From the NCBI GenBank assembly GCA_902465015.1, contig CABQLK010000002.1:37664-101663 (forward strand): a DNA stretch of 64,000 nt. The letters are read 5' to 3'. Origin of the DNA: an uncultured Collinsella sp. (GTDB lineage Bacteria; Actinomycetota; Coriobacteriia; Coriobacteriales; Coriobacteriaceae). Shown piece by piece: positions 1 through 7,844 of the stretch. The notes beneath the pieces are model-generated. The model was given only the letters and a program-made list of their open reading frames with translations, was not told the DNA's origin and made no database searches. Positions within the stretch are counted from its first letter, which is position 1. Each line of letters starts with the position of its first letter. A program made the translations under genes and the position numbers.

Positions 1-1619
1 TCGTCGCTGGTCTCGTCCCACGTGCCGTGCAGAAGGCTGCGAACGATGAGCTCGTAGTAACGGCCCCAGTTCCATACGGGCATGGCGATGCCGGTGACTT
101 TGCCGTCGACCAAGCGGTGAAGCCCGTAGGCCGTTGGGTCTTCGAGCGACTTTGACATGTCAGCGCCGGTCATGACGCTTACGCCTTCGCGGCACATGGC
201 TTCGGCAAGACCACCGGCGGGCACATCGCCCCAGGTGAGGATGACCTGCGCGCGCGGGTCGAGCAGCGAGGCGCCAATCGCAAAGGCGTTGATCTCGCTG
301 AGTGCGCCCGAGGCGAAGACCGACGCGTGGTAACCGATGCGGTGGTTATCCGCCATGCTGGCCGCAAGGGCGCCCAGCAGAAACTTGGCCTCGTACATCT
401 TGCCAAAGTACGAACGGACGCTTTGATGGGGAAGGCCGATAGAGCAGTTGAGGAACCGAACCCGGGGATACTCAACGGCAGCCCTGAGCGTGTATTCCAT
501 CAGGCGGTGCGAGGTCGAGAAGATGACGTTTGCTCCATGTTTGACAGCCGTTTCCACGGCGGCGTAGAACACATCCGGATCGTGACAGTCCTCGAACGCC
601 TCGGTGCGCACGATACCGCCAAAGTGCTCATCGAGATACTGACGCCCTTGGTCGTGCAGGCTGTCCCAGCTCGACGTCGCACAGGGGAACTCATGGATAA
701 AGGCGATGCGTAGGGGGTTGGCCGTCGAGTAGACGGTCTTGCCCATAAAGAAGTTGAGCACGCCAGCGGTGGACTTGGCGGGCGTTTCTTCCTCGTCGAC
801 GCTCGGTGCTTCGACAAGATCGACCTTGTCCTCGTCATTTTTGCCGGCAATGACCAGCTCGCGCCAAATCTTGCACAGGCGGTTTACGACGATATCCGTC
901 GGCGTATCCAGCAGGCGGTCCTGGTTGTACACATTAAGGTACACGAGCATGGCGTCGGCAGGCGTAATGTCCAGGTGGTCGCCGCCTGCGCGAAGGTAGG
1001 CGCGCTTAAAGAGCAGGAAGGTGTGGCGCAGGTAGTCGACCTTTTTCTGCGGCCATTTTTCGATAAGGTTCTGACCGAGCATCTTGGCGAGCGTTTCGTA
1101 GCTTCCCTCACGCGAAAACTCGATCTCGTATAGGGGGCAGACGCGCCAAAACGCGCAGAATTCACCGTACAGGCGGCTTTCGACGGAATCCCATGTGCCG
1201 GGGTAGAGACGGGTGACCTTGGCCGAAACCGTCGGGGCGTCTAGGAATTTGAGGACACTGACGCGTTTGTTACCTTCCTGGACATAGAACCGATGCATGA
1301 ACTCGGTGACGATGACGGGGTCGCGATAGCCCTCGGTCACCTGGATGTCGTAGAGGTTGGACCACTTGCGGGCGAACTCGGTGTTAAACGGCAACAAGGG
1401 CATAAAGTTGCATGAAAAGGCGGACTGACGGCCCTTGGTGACCGTGCCGACGACCATTTCGAGCGGAATATCTCTCAGGCCGACATTCTCTCGCTGACCT
1501 AAGGGGAGCTGAGCAACCAAGCTATCGAGGTCCGTAAGGTATGGATGCTCGCTTTGGCTAATGGCGCGTCGACGTCCTTGCTCGCCGCGCTTGCGTGCTT
1601 GACGATAGGCCTCTTCCAT
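1..1619 (-). CDS. BMP-family (PnrA/Med-like) ligand-binding protein with N-terminal ParB-like region, 3' end outside window
   Basis: The frame is open from an ATG at 1619 to the window edge, so about 539 residues are visible and the C-terminus is missing. A GGGAG ribosome-binding site lies about 7 nt upstream. Residues from about 302 (RIAFIHEFPCA) onward resemble the BMP/PnrA periplasmic-binding fold used by nucleoside-type ABC receptors and by Bacillus Med. There is no signal peptide or lipobox; the protein starts with a charged MEEAYRQARKRG segment. Residues about 105-140 contain QEGNKRVSVLKFL, which resembles the DGNHR-type motif of ParB/sulfiredoxin-fold domains. A cytoplasmic sensor or regulator is therefore more likely than a transporter receptor. 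The function is inferred; the BMP assignment is fairly firm and the ParB-like assignment is tentative. Confidence 0.75.
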   Translation of the reverse strand, partial: MEEAYRQARKRGEQGRRRAISQSEHPYLTDLDSLVAQLPLGQRENVGLRDIPLEMVVGTVTKGRQSAFSCNFMPLLPFNTEFARKWSNLYDIQVTEGYRDPVIVTEFMHRFYVQEGNKRVSVLKFLDAPTVSAKVTRLYPGTWDSVESRLYGEFCAFWRVCPLYEIEFSREGSYETLAKMLGQNLIEKWPQKKVDYLRHTFLLFKRAYLRAGGDHLDITPADAMLVYLNVYNQDRLLDTPTDIVVNRLCKIWRELVIAGKNDEDKVDLVEAPSVDEEETPAKSTAGVLNFFMGKTVYSTANPLRIAFIHEFPCATSSWDSLHDQGRQYLDEHFGGIVRTEAFEDCHDPDVFYAAVETAVKHGANVIFSTSHRLMEYTLRAAVEYPRVRFLNCSIGLPHQSVRSYFGKMYEAKFLLGALAASMADNHRIGYHASVFASGALSEINAFAIGASLLDPRAQVILTWGDVPAGGLAEAMCREGVSVMTGADMSKSLEDPTAYGLHRLVDGKVTGIAMPVWNWGRYYELIVRSLLHGTWDETSD

Positions 1620-1673
1620 AATGTTGCTCCCTTAGTCGTTTAAACAACTATATGAACCATGGTACCACGAATG

Positions 1674-1713
1674 AAAACCACTACAAAGATGCCTGACCCC
1701 TTTGCGGTGGTTT
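1674..1713. repeat. Dispersed hairpin repeat (REP-like), gene-end copy
   Basis: The arms AAACCACTACAAA and TTTGCGGTGGTTT enclose a loop with the core GCCTGACCCC. The element overlaps the mscS stop codon (TAA on the minus strand at 1712-1714). Read on the minus strand it is a stem-loop followed by TTTT, so it can act as an intrinsic terminator for mscS. Relatives lie at 4697, 4752, 58840 and 59210. Confidence 0.7.
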
Positions 1714-2479
1714 AGGCGATGATGGGGGCGATGGCGCGGATGCAGGCGTCGGCAGCGGTGAAAGTGGTGCTGTCGTCGCTGACGATAAAGATGATCTTTC
1801 CTTTGATGCCAAAGTCGCCGATTTCGCTAAAGAGCACGCAGGGCTCTTTGTCAAAGCCCGAGATGGGCGAGACGGCCGTTTTGGTTGCGCTCGTGAGCTC
1901 GTCTGCCAGCGCGTCAAGGGAAGCCCACTTAGACGTGTCCTTTACGGCAACGGGCACGGCCACGCGTCCAAAGGGCATCAAATGCACGAGCGTGTTCTTG
2001 GAGATGTTGGAGTTGGGCACAATGATGGTCTGTCCACAGGCATCCTCAATCGTTGTATGGCGCCAAGTGATGTCTTGGACCACGCCGGATACGCCGCCGA
2101 CCTCGATATTGTCGCCGGGTTTGATGATGCCCATAAAGGTCACTTGCATGCCGCCGATAAGGTTTGACAGCGTGTCCTGAAAGCCGAGCGAGATGGCGAT
2201 GCCGCCGACGCCAAGAGCGGCGACGAGGGCGTTTGCATTAATGCCAAAACAGTTGTCGAGGATAAAGCTGCCGCCGATCATCCAGATGACGGCGCGCGCG
2301 ATGTTGATGAAGATACTCGATGCCGGTAGCGGGTTATCGTCTCGGTTAAGCAGATGGTTCAGGGTCTTGGATACGACCTTGGCGGCGACGGCGGTGCCTA
2401 TCGCCAAGATGACGGCCCAGATGATGTTGTGGACCCACCGTTGCTCAAAGAAATGAAGAATCGGCTCAAACAATTCCAT
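1712..2479 (-). CDS. mscS: Small-conductance mechanosensitive channel, MscS family
   Basis: This 255-residue protein has about three N-terminal membrane segments (roughly 15-35, 55-75 and 80-105). The third carries the Gly/Ala-rich pore-helix pattern typical of MscS (ALGVGGIAISLGFQDTLSNL). A beta-domain follows (GDNIEVGGVSGVVQDITWR), then a conserved IIVPNS segment that lines the cytoplasmic vestibule. The length is close to E. coli MscS (286 aa), slightly shorter at the C-terminus. The role is release of solutes under hypo-osmotic shock at the inner membrane. It is preceded by its own gap and follows the 5'-nucleotidase gene on the same strand. The final codons lie in a dispersed hairpin element that probably ends the transcript. 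Confidence 0.9.
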   Translation of the reverse strand: MELFEPILHFFEQRWVHNIIWAVILAIGTAVAAKVVSKTLNHLLNRDDNPLPASSIFINIARAVIWMIGGSFILDNCFGINANALVAALGVGGIAISLGFQDTLSNLIGGMQVTFMGIIKPGDNIEVGGVSGVVQDITWRHTTIEDACGQTIIVPNSNISKNTLVHLMPFGRVAVPVAVKDTSKWASLDALADELTSATKTAVSPISGFDKEPCVLFSEIGDFGIKGKIIFIVSDDSTTFTAADACIRAIAPIIA

Positions 2480-2522
2480 GTAGGGAAACCTCCTAATGAT
2501 CGTCCAACCATGATACCCACCA

Positions 2523-2556
2523 AGAAGCCCGTCCGATCAAATTCGGACGGGCTTCT
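2523..2556. terminator. Stem-loop after the 5'-nucleotidase gene
   Basis: A 14-bp perfect stem, AGAAGCCCGTCCGA (2523-2536) with TCGGACGGGCTTCT (2543-2556), sits between the 5'-nucleotidase stop and the mscS start. The T-run after it on the minus strand is short, so termination may be partial. Confidence 0.6.
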
Positions 2557-2607
2557 GTGCTCGATATAAAGTTTACGCGGTGGGGCTGCAAGGCCCGGCG
2601 GTGTAGC

Positions 2608-4632
2608 TTAGCGTCGACGCTTCCAGATAATGCCGAGGACGATGACGATGATGCCGCCGATAAGGCACGCGCCAACTACTGCCAGCGTGCGGTCTCCCGT
2701 TGCGGCGAGCTTACCGGTCGTCTTCTTGGTGATGACCTTCGTGGTCGCCGTGTCCGTCTTAGGCGAGGGCTTAGGCGTCGGGGCCGGTGTGGGCGTGGGG
2801 TCCACGGCAGCGGAGCCAAAGCTGATGGTGCCGGCGAGCCCGGCCATCTTGCTCTCCCAGCCGTTCTGCCCAATCAGCGCCCTCAGCGCCGCCTCGCACG
2901 TGCCCCACTCGGTGTACTTGGTGGCGTTTGCGAAGGTGGGGAAGTCGGTCGTGTTGGTGATGATGTAGTTGTTGGTGGCGACGGTATAGGTCTTGGTGGG
3001 ATCGAGCGTGCTGCCGTCTTTGGTGAGTGTGGCACTCACAATGCGCTTGCCTTCGGGCTGCGTCCAATCAATCGTCACGTTGATGCCGCCAAAGGAGAGA
3101 ACGCTGCCAGAGTCATCGCGCCACTTGTACTTGTCTTGCGCCTCCTGCTCGGTGTGACCGGCCGCCACATAAGCCTGCTGAAGCTCGTAGCTGTCGTTGC
3201 AATCGTCGCTAATTTGTAGCGAGTGCTCGAGCGCTGCGAGGAAGTCCGCGCCGGTCATGGTCCAGGTCTCCACGGTGTTGCCGTAGGGCGAGATGGCGAT
3301 GACGTTGCCGGCGGTCACGTTGCCCGCCGCGATGCCGCCGCGGATGCCGCCAGCGTTTTCGATAGCGAGGTCTGCGCCCGTCAAGGCAAGATAGGAGCCG
3401 CAAATCACGTGGCCGATGGTCTGGGCCTTGGTGGTGTCGCCCTCCTTGCTGGGACGGAAATCGGTGGTGCGCACCATTTCCCAACCATGCGTGCCTGCGG
3501 CGTCCTCGCCGTAGAAATAGTTGGTGGTGGATGTGCCGAGCACCTTGTTCGATTCGTTTTCAAAGTCCTCGTCGAGCGGCTTGATCTTGTTGCGGACGGC
3601 TTCAAGGCGGCTTTGGTAGTCGGAGCCCTTGTCGGGGTCTGCCAAAAGGTCGTTGACGTTCTTGGCGGTGTAGAGCTTCTCGTTGCTGTCGTCTGCAGGG
3701 ACCGTGACCGTGTCGTCGTCGGTCGTCTCGGTGCCATTCGTGTCGTATTTGTACGGAATGGAAAGCAGTCCCACCTCGGCAAAGGCACTGCCCGCCTCGA
3801 CAACGTGGATTGTCTTGCCGTCGGCTCCCGTCACCTTCTCGTTAAGGTTGATGTGCTCGTGGCCTGCGATAAGGGCATCGACGCCACGGAGTCGCGTGGC
3901 AAAGGTCTTGGCGTCGAGCGTGTGCGCGATACACACAACAACATCGCAGCCCTCCTTGCGCAGCTGCTCTGTCTCGGCATTGATGGCGTTCGCGGCACTC
4001 GAGAACGACGTACCCGCGACCAGGTCCGCGCGCAGCGAGGATCCCAGCGACTCATCCATGGCACCCACGACGCCGACCTTGATTTTGTAGTCGAATGTGG
4101 AGTGATCCTCGCTATCCTCCCAGGTGCGATCGAGCGTCTTCGTGATGCTCGAGCTCCATACGCCGCTCGTAGACTTCGCGTTCGCGCAGAGCATGGCGAA
4201 GGGCGTACCGGTGGTGCTGTAGCCGGTCATGGTGTGGAGTTTGTCCGCGCCGTAGCTCCAGTCGTGGTTGCCTGGCGTGGTCGCGTCGTAGCCGTCGGCG
4301 TAGAAGGTGTCCATGAGCTCGGCGATGCTCTTGCCCTCGCTCATGGTGGCGAAGGACTGCCCGTGGAAGGTGTCGCCCGCATCGAGCAAAAGATCGGGGG
4401 CGCTGTTTTGGGCGCTATAGAGAACCGCCAGTCCGTCGAAGCCCACAGTGCCGGTGCCCTTGCTTGCGTTGTAGCTGTACTTGTAGCTGCCGTGGATGTC
4501 GTTGGTGTGCATGACGGCCACGGAGCCGTCAATAGCGGCGGGCAGGTTCCCCGCGAAAGCGAGACTTGGGATGCCTGCGAGCGCGCCGGCAAACAACGCG
4601 GCGGCCAACGCAAGGCGGGGGAGTCTTTTCAT
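2608..4632 (-). CDS. Cell-wall-anchored 5'-nucleotidase / metallophosphoesterase (UshA-type)
   Basis: The protein has 674 residues. A signal peptide spans about 1-27 (MKRLPRLALAAALFAGALAG). The metallophosphatase domain (about 37-330) shows its metal motifs in order: HTNDIHGSY, DAGDTFHGQS, GNHDWSYG, CIAHTL and AGHEH. The 5'-nucleotidase C-terminal domain (about 380-600) has NAGGIRGG and YGNTVETWTMTG. A Pro/Thr-rich spacer follows, then LAATGD (about 642-647), a hydrophobic segment and RRR, which together look like an LPXTG-like sortase signal. It should hydrolyse extracellular nucleotides or related phosphoesters at the cell surface. The exact substrate is not determined. The start is well placed and the gene stands alone between terminators. 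Confidence 0.92.
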   Translation of the reverse strand: MKRLPRLALAAALFAGALAGIPSLAFAGNLPAAIDGSVAVMHTNDIHGSYKYSYNASKGTGTVGFDGLAVLYSAQNSAPDLLLDAGDTFHGQSFATMSEGKSIAELMDTFYADGYDATTPGNHDWSYGADKLHTMTGYSTTGTPFAMLCANAKSTSGVWSSSITKTLDRTWEDSEDHSTFDYKIKVGVVGAMDESLGSSLRADLVAGTSFSSAANAINAETEQLRKEGCDVVVCIAHTLDAKTFATRLRGVDALIAGHEHINLNEKVTGADGKTIHVVEAGSAFAEVGLLSIPYKYDTNGTETTDDDTVTVPADDSNEKLYTAKNVNDLLADPDKGSDYQSRLEAVRNKIKPLDEDFENESNKVLGTSTTNYFYGEDAAGTHGWEMVRTTDFRPSKEGDTTKAQTIGHVICGSYLALTGADLAIENAGGIRGGIAAGNVTAGNVIAISPYGNTVETWTMTGADFLAALEHSLQISDDCNDSYELQQAYVAAGHTEQEAQDKYKWRDDSGSVLSFGGINVTIDWTQPEGKRIVSATLTKDGSTLDPTKTYTVATNNYIITNTTDFPTFANATKYTEWGTCEAALRALIGQNGWESKMAGLAGTISFGSAAVDPTPTPAPTPKPSPKTDTATTKVITKKTTGKLAATGDRTLAVVGACLIGGIIVIVLGIIWKRRR

Positions 4633-4696
4633 GGCAGTTTCCTTAGTCCTTAGCCAGAATGTCTGGTTGAATATCGGATTATCGACATAATATGCG

Positions 4697-4736
4697 AAAA
4701 CCGCCGCAAGGGCGCCTGTCCCTTAGCGGCGGTTTT
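4697..4736. terminator. Bidirectional hairpin terminator of the dispersed repeat family
   Basis: AAAACCGCCGC (4697-4707) pairs with GCGGCGGTTTT (4726-4736), and AAGGG pairs with CCCTT inside. The loop keeps the core GCGCCTGTCCC shared with the elements at 1674, 58840 and 59210. It lies between the ABC ATPase gene end and the 5'-nucleotidase start region. Confidence 0.75.
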
Positions 4737-4751
4737 GACGTTTGCGCAGAT

Positions 4752-4791
4752 AAAACCTGCCAAAATAAACCTGTCCCTTTTTGGTAGGTTT
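4752..4791. repeat. Dispersed hairpin repeat at the ABC ATPase stop codon
   Basis: AAACCTGCCAAAA (4753-4765) pairs with TTTTGGTAGGTTT (4779-4791) around a TAAACCTGTCCC loop. The last two bases belong to the stop codon of the ABC ATPase gene (4790-4792). On the minus strand the hairpin is followed by TTTT, so it should terminate the ABC operon. The same arm type (AAACCGACCAAAATAA) recurs at 31576 and 33384. Confidence 0.7.
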
Positions 4792-5584
4792 AGCTTAGCA
4801 GCATGCGGTCGTTGGCGAGCTCGCCGCCCGAGACCTCCTCGAATTTCTGCAGCAGGTCGGCTACGGTGAGCGACTTCTTCTCATCGCCCGCCACGTCGTA
4901 GATCACGTGGCCTTCGTGCATCATGATCAGACGGTTGCCCAGACGGATGGCGTCGTTCATGTTGTGCGTGACCATGAGCGTGGTCAGGTGGTTCTCGTCG
5001 ACGATCTCCTCGGTCAGGTTGAGCACCTTAGAGGCCGTCTTGGGGTCGAGGGCCGCGGTGTGCTCGTCGAGCAGCAGCAGGCGCGGCCTGGTGAGCGTGG
5101 CCATCAACAGGGTGAGTGCCTGGCGCTGTCCGCCCGAGAGCAGGCCGACCTTGGCGTTGAGACGCGTGTCCAGACCAAGGTCCAGGCGCTTGAGCAGCTC
5201 AACGTACTCATCTTTCTCGGCCTTGGTGACGCCCCACGAAAGGCCGCGACGCTGGCCGCGACGCTTGGCGAGGGCCAGGTTCTCGGCGATTTGCATGTCG
5301 GCAGCGGTACCGCGCATGGGGTCCTGAAACACGCGGCCCAGGTACTTGGCGCGCTGCGACTCGCTCAGGCGCGAGATGTCGGTGCCGTCGAGCTCAATAA
5401 CGCCCGAATCGAGCGGGTACACGCCGGCGATCATGTTGAGCAGCGTGGACTTGCCGGCGCCGTTGCCGCCGATCACGGTTACAAAGTCGCCGTCATTCAG
5501 GGTGAGGTCGACGCCGGTGAGCGCGCGCTTCTCGGTGACGGTGCCCTTGTTAAAGGTCTTCTTGACGTGCGAGAGCTTAAGCAT
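4790..5584 (-). CDS. ABC transporter ATP-binding protein (importer paired with an ABC_sub_bind receptor)
   Basis: The protein has 264 residues from the ATG at 5584. The start is chosen because MLKLSHVKKTF matches the family N-terminus, with a GGGGG ribosome-binding site 9 nt upstream; an ATG at 5593 is an alternative. It has Walker A (GGNGAGKST), the Q-loop (VFQDP), the signature LLSGGQRQ, Walker B (LLLLDEH) and the switch His (MVTHNM). It overlaps the 3' end of the permease gene by 8 nt, which implies translational coupling. It powers import by the permease next door. In low-GC Gram-positives this transporter type is often annotated as a tryptophan/tyrosine or unknown-substrate system; the substrate here is open. 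Confidence 0.9.
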   Translation of the reverse strand: MLKLSHVKKTFNKGTVTEKRALTGVDLTLNDGDFVTVIGGNGAGKSTLLNMIAGVYPLDSGVIELDGTDISRLSESQRAKYLGRVFQDPMRGTAADMQIAENLALAKRRGQRRGLSWGVTKAEKDEYVELLKRLDLGLDTRLNAKVGLLSGGQRQALTLLMATLTRPRLLLLDEHTAALDPKTASKVLNLTEEIVDENHLTTLMVTHNMNDAIRLGNRLIMMHEGHVIYDVAGDEKKSLTVADLLQKFEEVSGGELANDRMLLS

Positions 5585-6500
5585 CTGCCTCATCCCCCTT
5601 CGTGTAGGAGCTGCGGAGCTTATAGCGCTCCCAAACCACGGGCACGCACAGGGCCACAGCGACAATCACGGCGGAGAGCAACTTCATGTCGTTGGCGTCC
5701 ATGCCCAACTGCAGCACGATGGCGCGGATAAGGAAGTACACCACGGAGCCAAAGACGGCGGAGGCAAGACGGACGCTAAACTGCGTGAGGCCGCCGGGCA
5801 GCAGACGGCCGAGCACCTCACCGATAACAATGGCGGCAAGACCGATAACGATGGCACCGGTGCCCATACCAATGTCGGCATACTTCTGGCTCTGGCAGAT
5901 AAGCGCGCCCGAAAGGCCGATGAGGGCGTTGGAGAGCACGAGGGCGATCATCTTGGTGGAGTTGGTGTTGACGCCCAGAGCGCGGATCATGTACTCGTTG
6001 TTGCCGGTGGCGCGCAGCGCCGAGCCGATCTCGGTGCCAAAGAACCAATACAGGATGGCAACGATAGCCACGGCGAGCAGGATGCCCAAGATGATGGCAA
6101 CGGTGGACTGCGGCAGACCGGTCATATTGCTGACGGCCGAGAACACGGTGCCCTTGGCAAGAATTGGCGTATTGGACTTGCCCATGATGCGCAGGTTGAT
6201 GGACCACAGGCTGATCTGGGTGAGGATTCCGGCGAGGATCGCGGGAATCTCGAAGACGGTGGTCAAAATGCCCGTGACGGCACCCGCGATGGCGCCGGCG
6301 CACATACCGGCCAGCACGGCGAGCAGCGGGTCGACGTTGTTATTGACGATGAGCACAGCGCAGACGCAGCCGCCGAGGGCAAAGCTGCCGTCGCAGGTCA
6401 TATCGGGAATGTCGAGCAGGCGGAACGTGATAAACACGCCAAGCACCATAATGCCCCAGAGGACGCCCTGCGAAACGGCGCCCTGCAATGCAATGAGCAT
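5577..6500 (-). CDS. ABC transporter permease
   Basis: The protein has 307 residues with about eight to nine hydrophobic segments spread over its full length, and belongs to the BPD_transp_2-like (branched-chain/nucleoside-type) permease family. The start has a strong AGGAGG ribosome-binding site 8 nt upstream. It lies between the binding-protein gene (upstream) and the ATPase gene (downstream, 8-nt overlap). The gap to the binding-protein gene holds a stem-loop (6603-6636) that could lower permease expression relative to the receptor. Confidence 0.9.
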   Translation of the reverse strand: MLIALQGAVSQGVLWGIMVLGVFITFRLLDIPDMTCDGSFALGGCVCAVLIVNNNVDPLLAVLAGMCAGAIAGAVTGILTTVFEIPAILAGILTQISLWSINLRIMGKSNTPILAKGTVFSAVSNMTGLPQSTVAIILGILLAVAIVAILYWFFGTEIGSALRATGNNEYMIRALGVNTNSTKMIALVLSNALIGLSGALICQSQKYADIGMGTGAIVIGLAAIVIGEVLGRLLPGGLTQFSVRLASAVFGSVVYFLIRAIVLQLGMDANDMKLLSAVIVAVALCVPVVWERYKLRSSYTKGDEADA

Positions 6501-6602
6501 GCTTCATACCTCCTAGGATAGGGTGGACACGTGATTCACCATAATAGCGGTAACAATGCATAGAAGAGCTGCGGACAGACGTTTTGTTTTACCTGAAACA
6601 AG

Positions 6603-6636
6603 CAGGGCGGACGCCGGTCTACAGCGCCCGCCCCTG
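6603..6636 (-). terminator. Intercistronic stem-loop between binding-protein and permease genes
   Basis: CAGGGCGG (6603-6610) pairs with CCGCCCCTG (6628-6636) with one bulge. No T-run follows. It is probably a partial terminator or mRNA-protecting structure that favours the binding protein. Confidence 0.4.
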
Positions 6637-6703
6637 TGGCTCAGATATTGAATAACGCAGCTAAAGCGCGAGCACGGGCTCTAGACGCATGCCGCGTATA
6701 GCA

Positions 6704-7684
6704 TTACGCGTCCAGAGCGGAAAGGTCGATGCCCAGGGCCTCGGCCATCTCGTCGTTCTTGACGACGACCAGGTCCTTGCTCGAGAGGTGCTTGATAGGC
6801 ATGTCTTCGGGCTTGGCCTCGCCCTTCAGGATCTTAACGGCCATCTCGCCCGCGGCGTAGCCCAGGTCCTCATAGTTGATGGAGAGGGTAAACAGGCCGC
6901 CGGCCATGCACATACCCTCCTCGCCAGTCACGAAGGGAAGCTTGTTTTCCTTGCAGATCTGGCCGACCTGCGAGGCACCCGCGGCGATGGTGTTGTCGGT
7001 GGGGGAGTACAGCGCGTCGACCTTGCCCACGGCAGACTCGACGACGGACTGAATCTCGTTGGAGCTCGAGACGGTGAAATCGGTGTACTCCAGGCCCAGC
7101 TTGTCGAGTTCCTTCTTGGCGGCCTTGATCTGGACGTCGGAGTTGGACTCGGCGGTGCAGTAGAGCAGGCCGACCTTTTTAACGTCGGGCAGGACCTTCT
7201 GCATCATCTCGAGCTGCTCGGCGACCGGGGTGAGGTCGGAAGCGCCGGTGACGTTGGTGCCGGGCTTGTCGTTGTCCTGGACCAGGCCGGAGGCGGCGTA
7301 GTCGGTGATGGCACAGCCCACGATGGGGATATCGGCCGTGGCGCCGGCGGCAGCCTGCGCGGCGGGCGTGGCGATGGCATAAATCAGGTTGACGTTGTCG
7401 CCCACAAACTTGTCGGCAATGGACTTACACGTGGACTGGTCGTTCTGGGCGTTCTTCTGGTCGATCTTGACCTTAAGGCCGCTCTTCTTGATGGCCTTGA
7501 CGAAGCCGTCGTTGGCGGCATCGAGCGCGGAGTGCTCGGTGAGCTGCAGAACGCCGATGGTGTAGTCGGAACCGGCGGCAGCGGAGCCGGAACCAGAGTT
7601 GCCGCCGCATCCGGCGAGCGGGGCGAGCGCGAGCAGGCCGGCGGAGACCAGAAGGCTCCTGCGGCTGATGGTGATGTCCTTCAT
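6704..7684 (-). CDS. ABC transporter substrate-binding lipoprotein (ABC_sub_bind/TrpX-like)
   Basis: The protein has 326 residues from the ATG at 7684, with a GGGGG ribosome-binding site 7 nt upstream. The N-terminus has RR followed by a hydrophobic stretch and the lipobox PLAGC, with the lipidated Cys at residue 26. The mature part (about 39-326) starts YTIGVLQLTEHSALD and contains NAQNDQSTCKSIADK and IYAIATPAAQ, patterns typical of the ABC_sub_bind family. It is the first gene of the importer operon (receptor, permease, ATPase). Family members have been linked to tryptophan or tyrosine uptake, but no residue read here fixes the ligand. Confidence 0.88.
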   Translation of the reverse strand: MKDITISRRSLLVSAGLLALAPLAGCGGNSGSGSAAAGSDYTIGVLQLTEHSALDAANDGFVKAIKKSGLKVKIDQKNAQNDQSTCKSIADKFVGDNVNLIYAIATPAAQAAAGATADIPIVGCAITDYAASGLVQDNDKPGTNVTGASDLTPVAEQLEMMQKVLPDVKKVGLLYCTAESNSDVQIKAAKKELDKLGLEYTDFTVSSSNEIQSVVESAVGKVDALYSPTDNTIAAGASQVGQICKENKLPFVTGEEGMCMAGGLFTLSINYEDLGYAAGEMAVKILKGEAKPEDMPIKHLSSKDLVVVKNDEMAEALGIDLSALDA

Positions 7685-7719
7685 ATCATTACCCCCAGTA
7701 TAAAAATGGCTGGAAACAC

Positions 7720-7738
7720 TGCACTGGGACAAAGTGCA
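7720..7738 (-). promoter_or_regulatory. Inverted repeat upstream of the ABC operon
   Basis: TGCACT-N7-AGTGCA lies 36 nt upstream of the binding-protein start. It could be an operator or a small 5'-UTR hairpin. A TATAGT hexamer on the minus strand (about 7744-7750) is a possible -10 just upstream. Confidence 0.35.
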
Positions 7739-7844
7739 AGTGGGACTATAGTAGCGCTGATGTCCATTTTTACAACAGCCTGGCGGGTTTTTTAATACAG
7801 AATCGGATGGGCGGTACGGGTAGTCGAATGGGCGGCGGAGGGTC

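Noticed and set aside
3223..4653. A 476-residue plus-strand frame opposite the 5'-nucleotidase gene
   Set aside because: The minus-strand frame has complete metallophosphatase motifs and a signal peptide; the plus frame has only low-complexity Val/Gly/Ala sequence.
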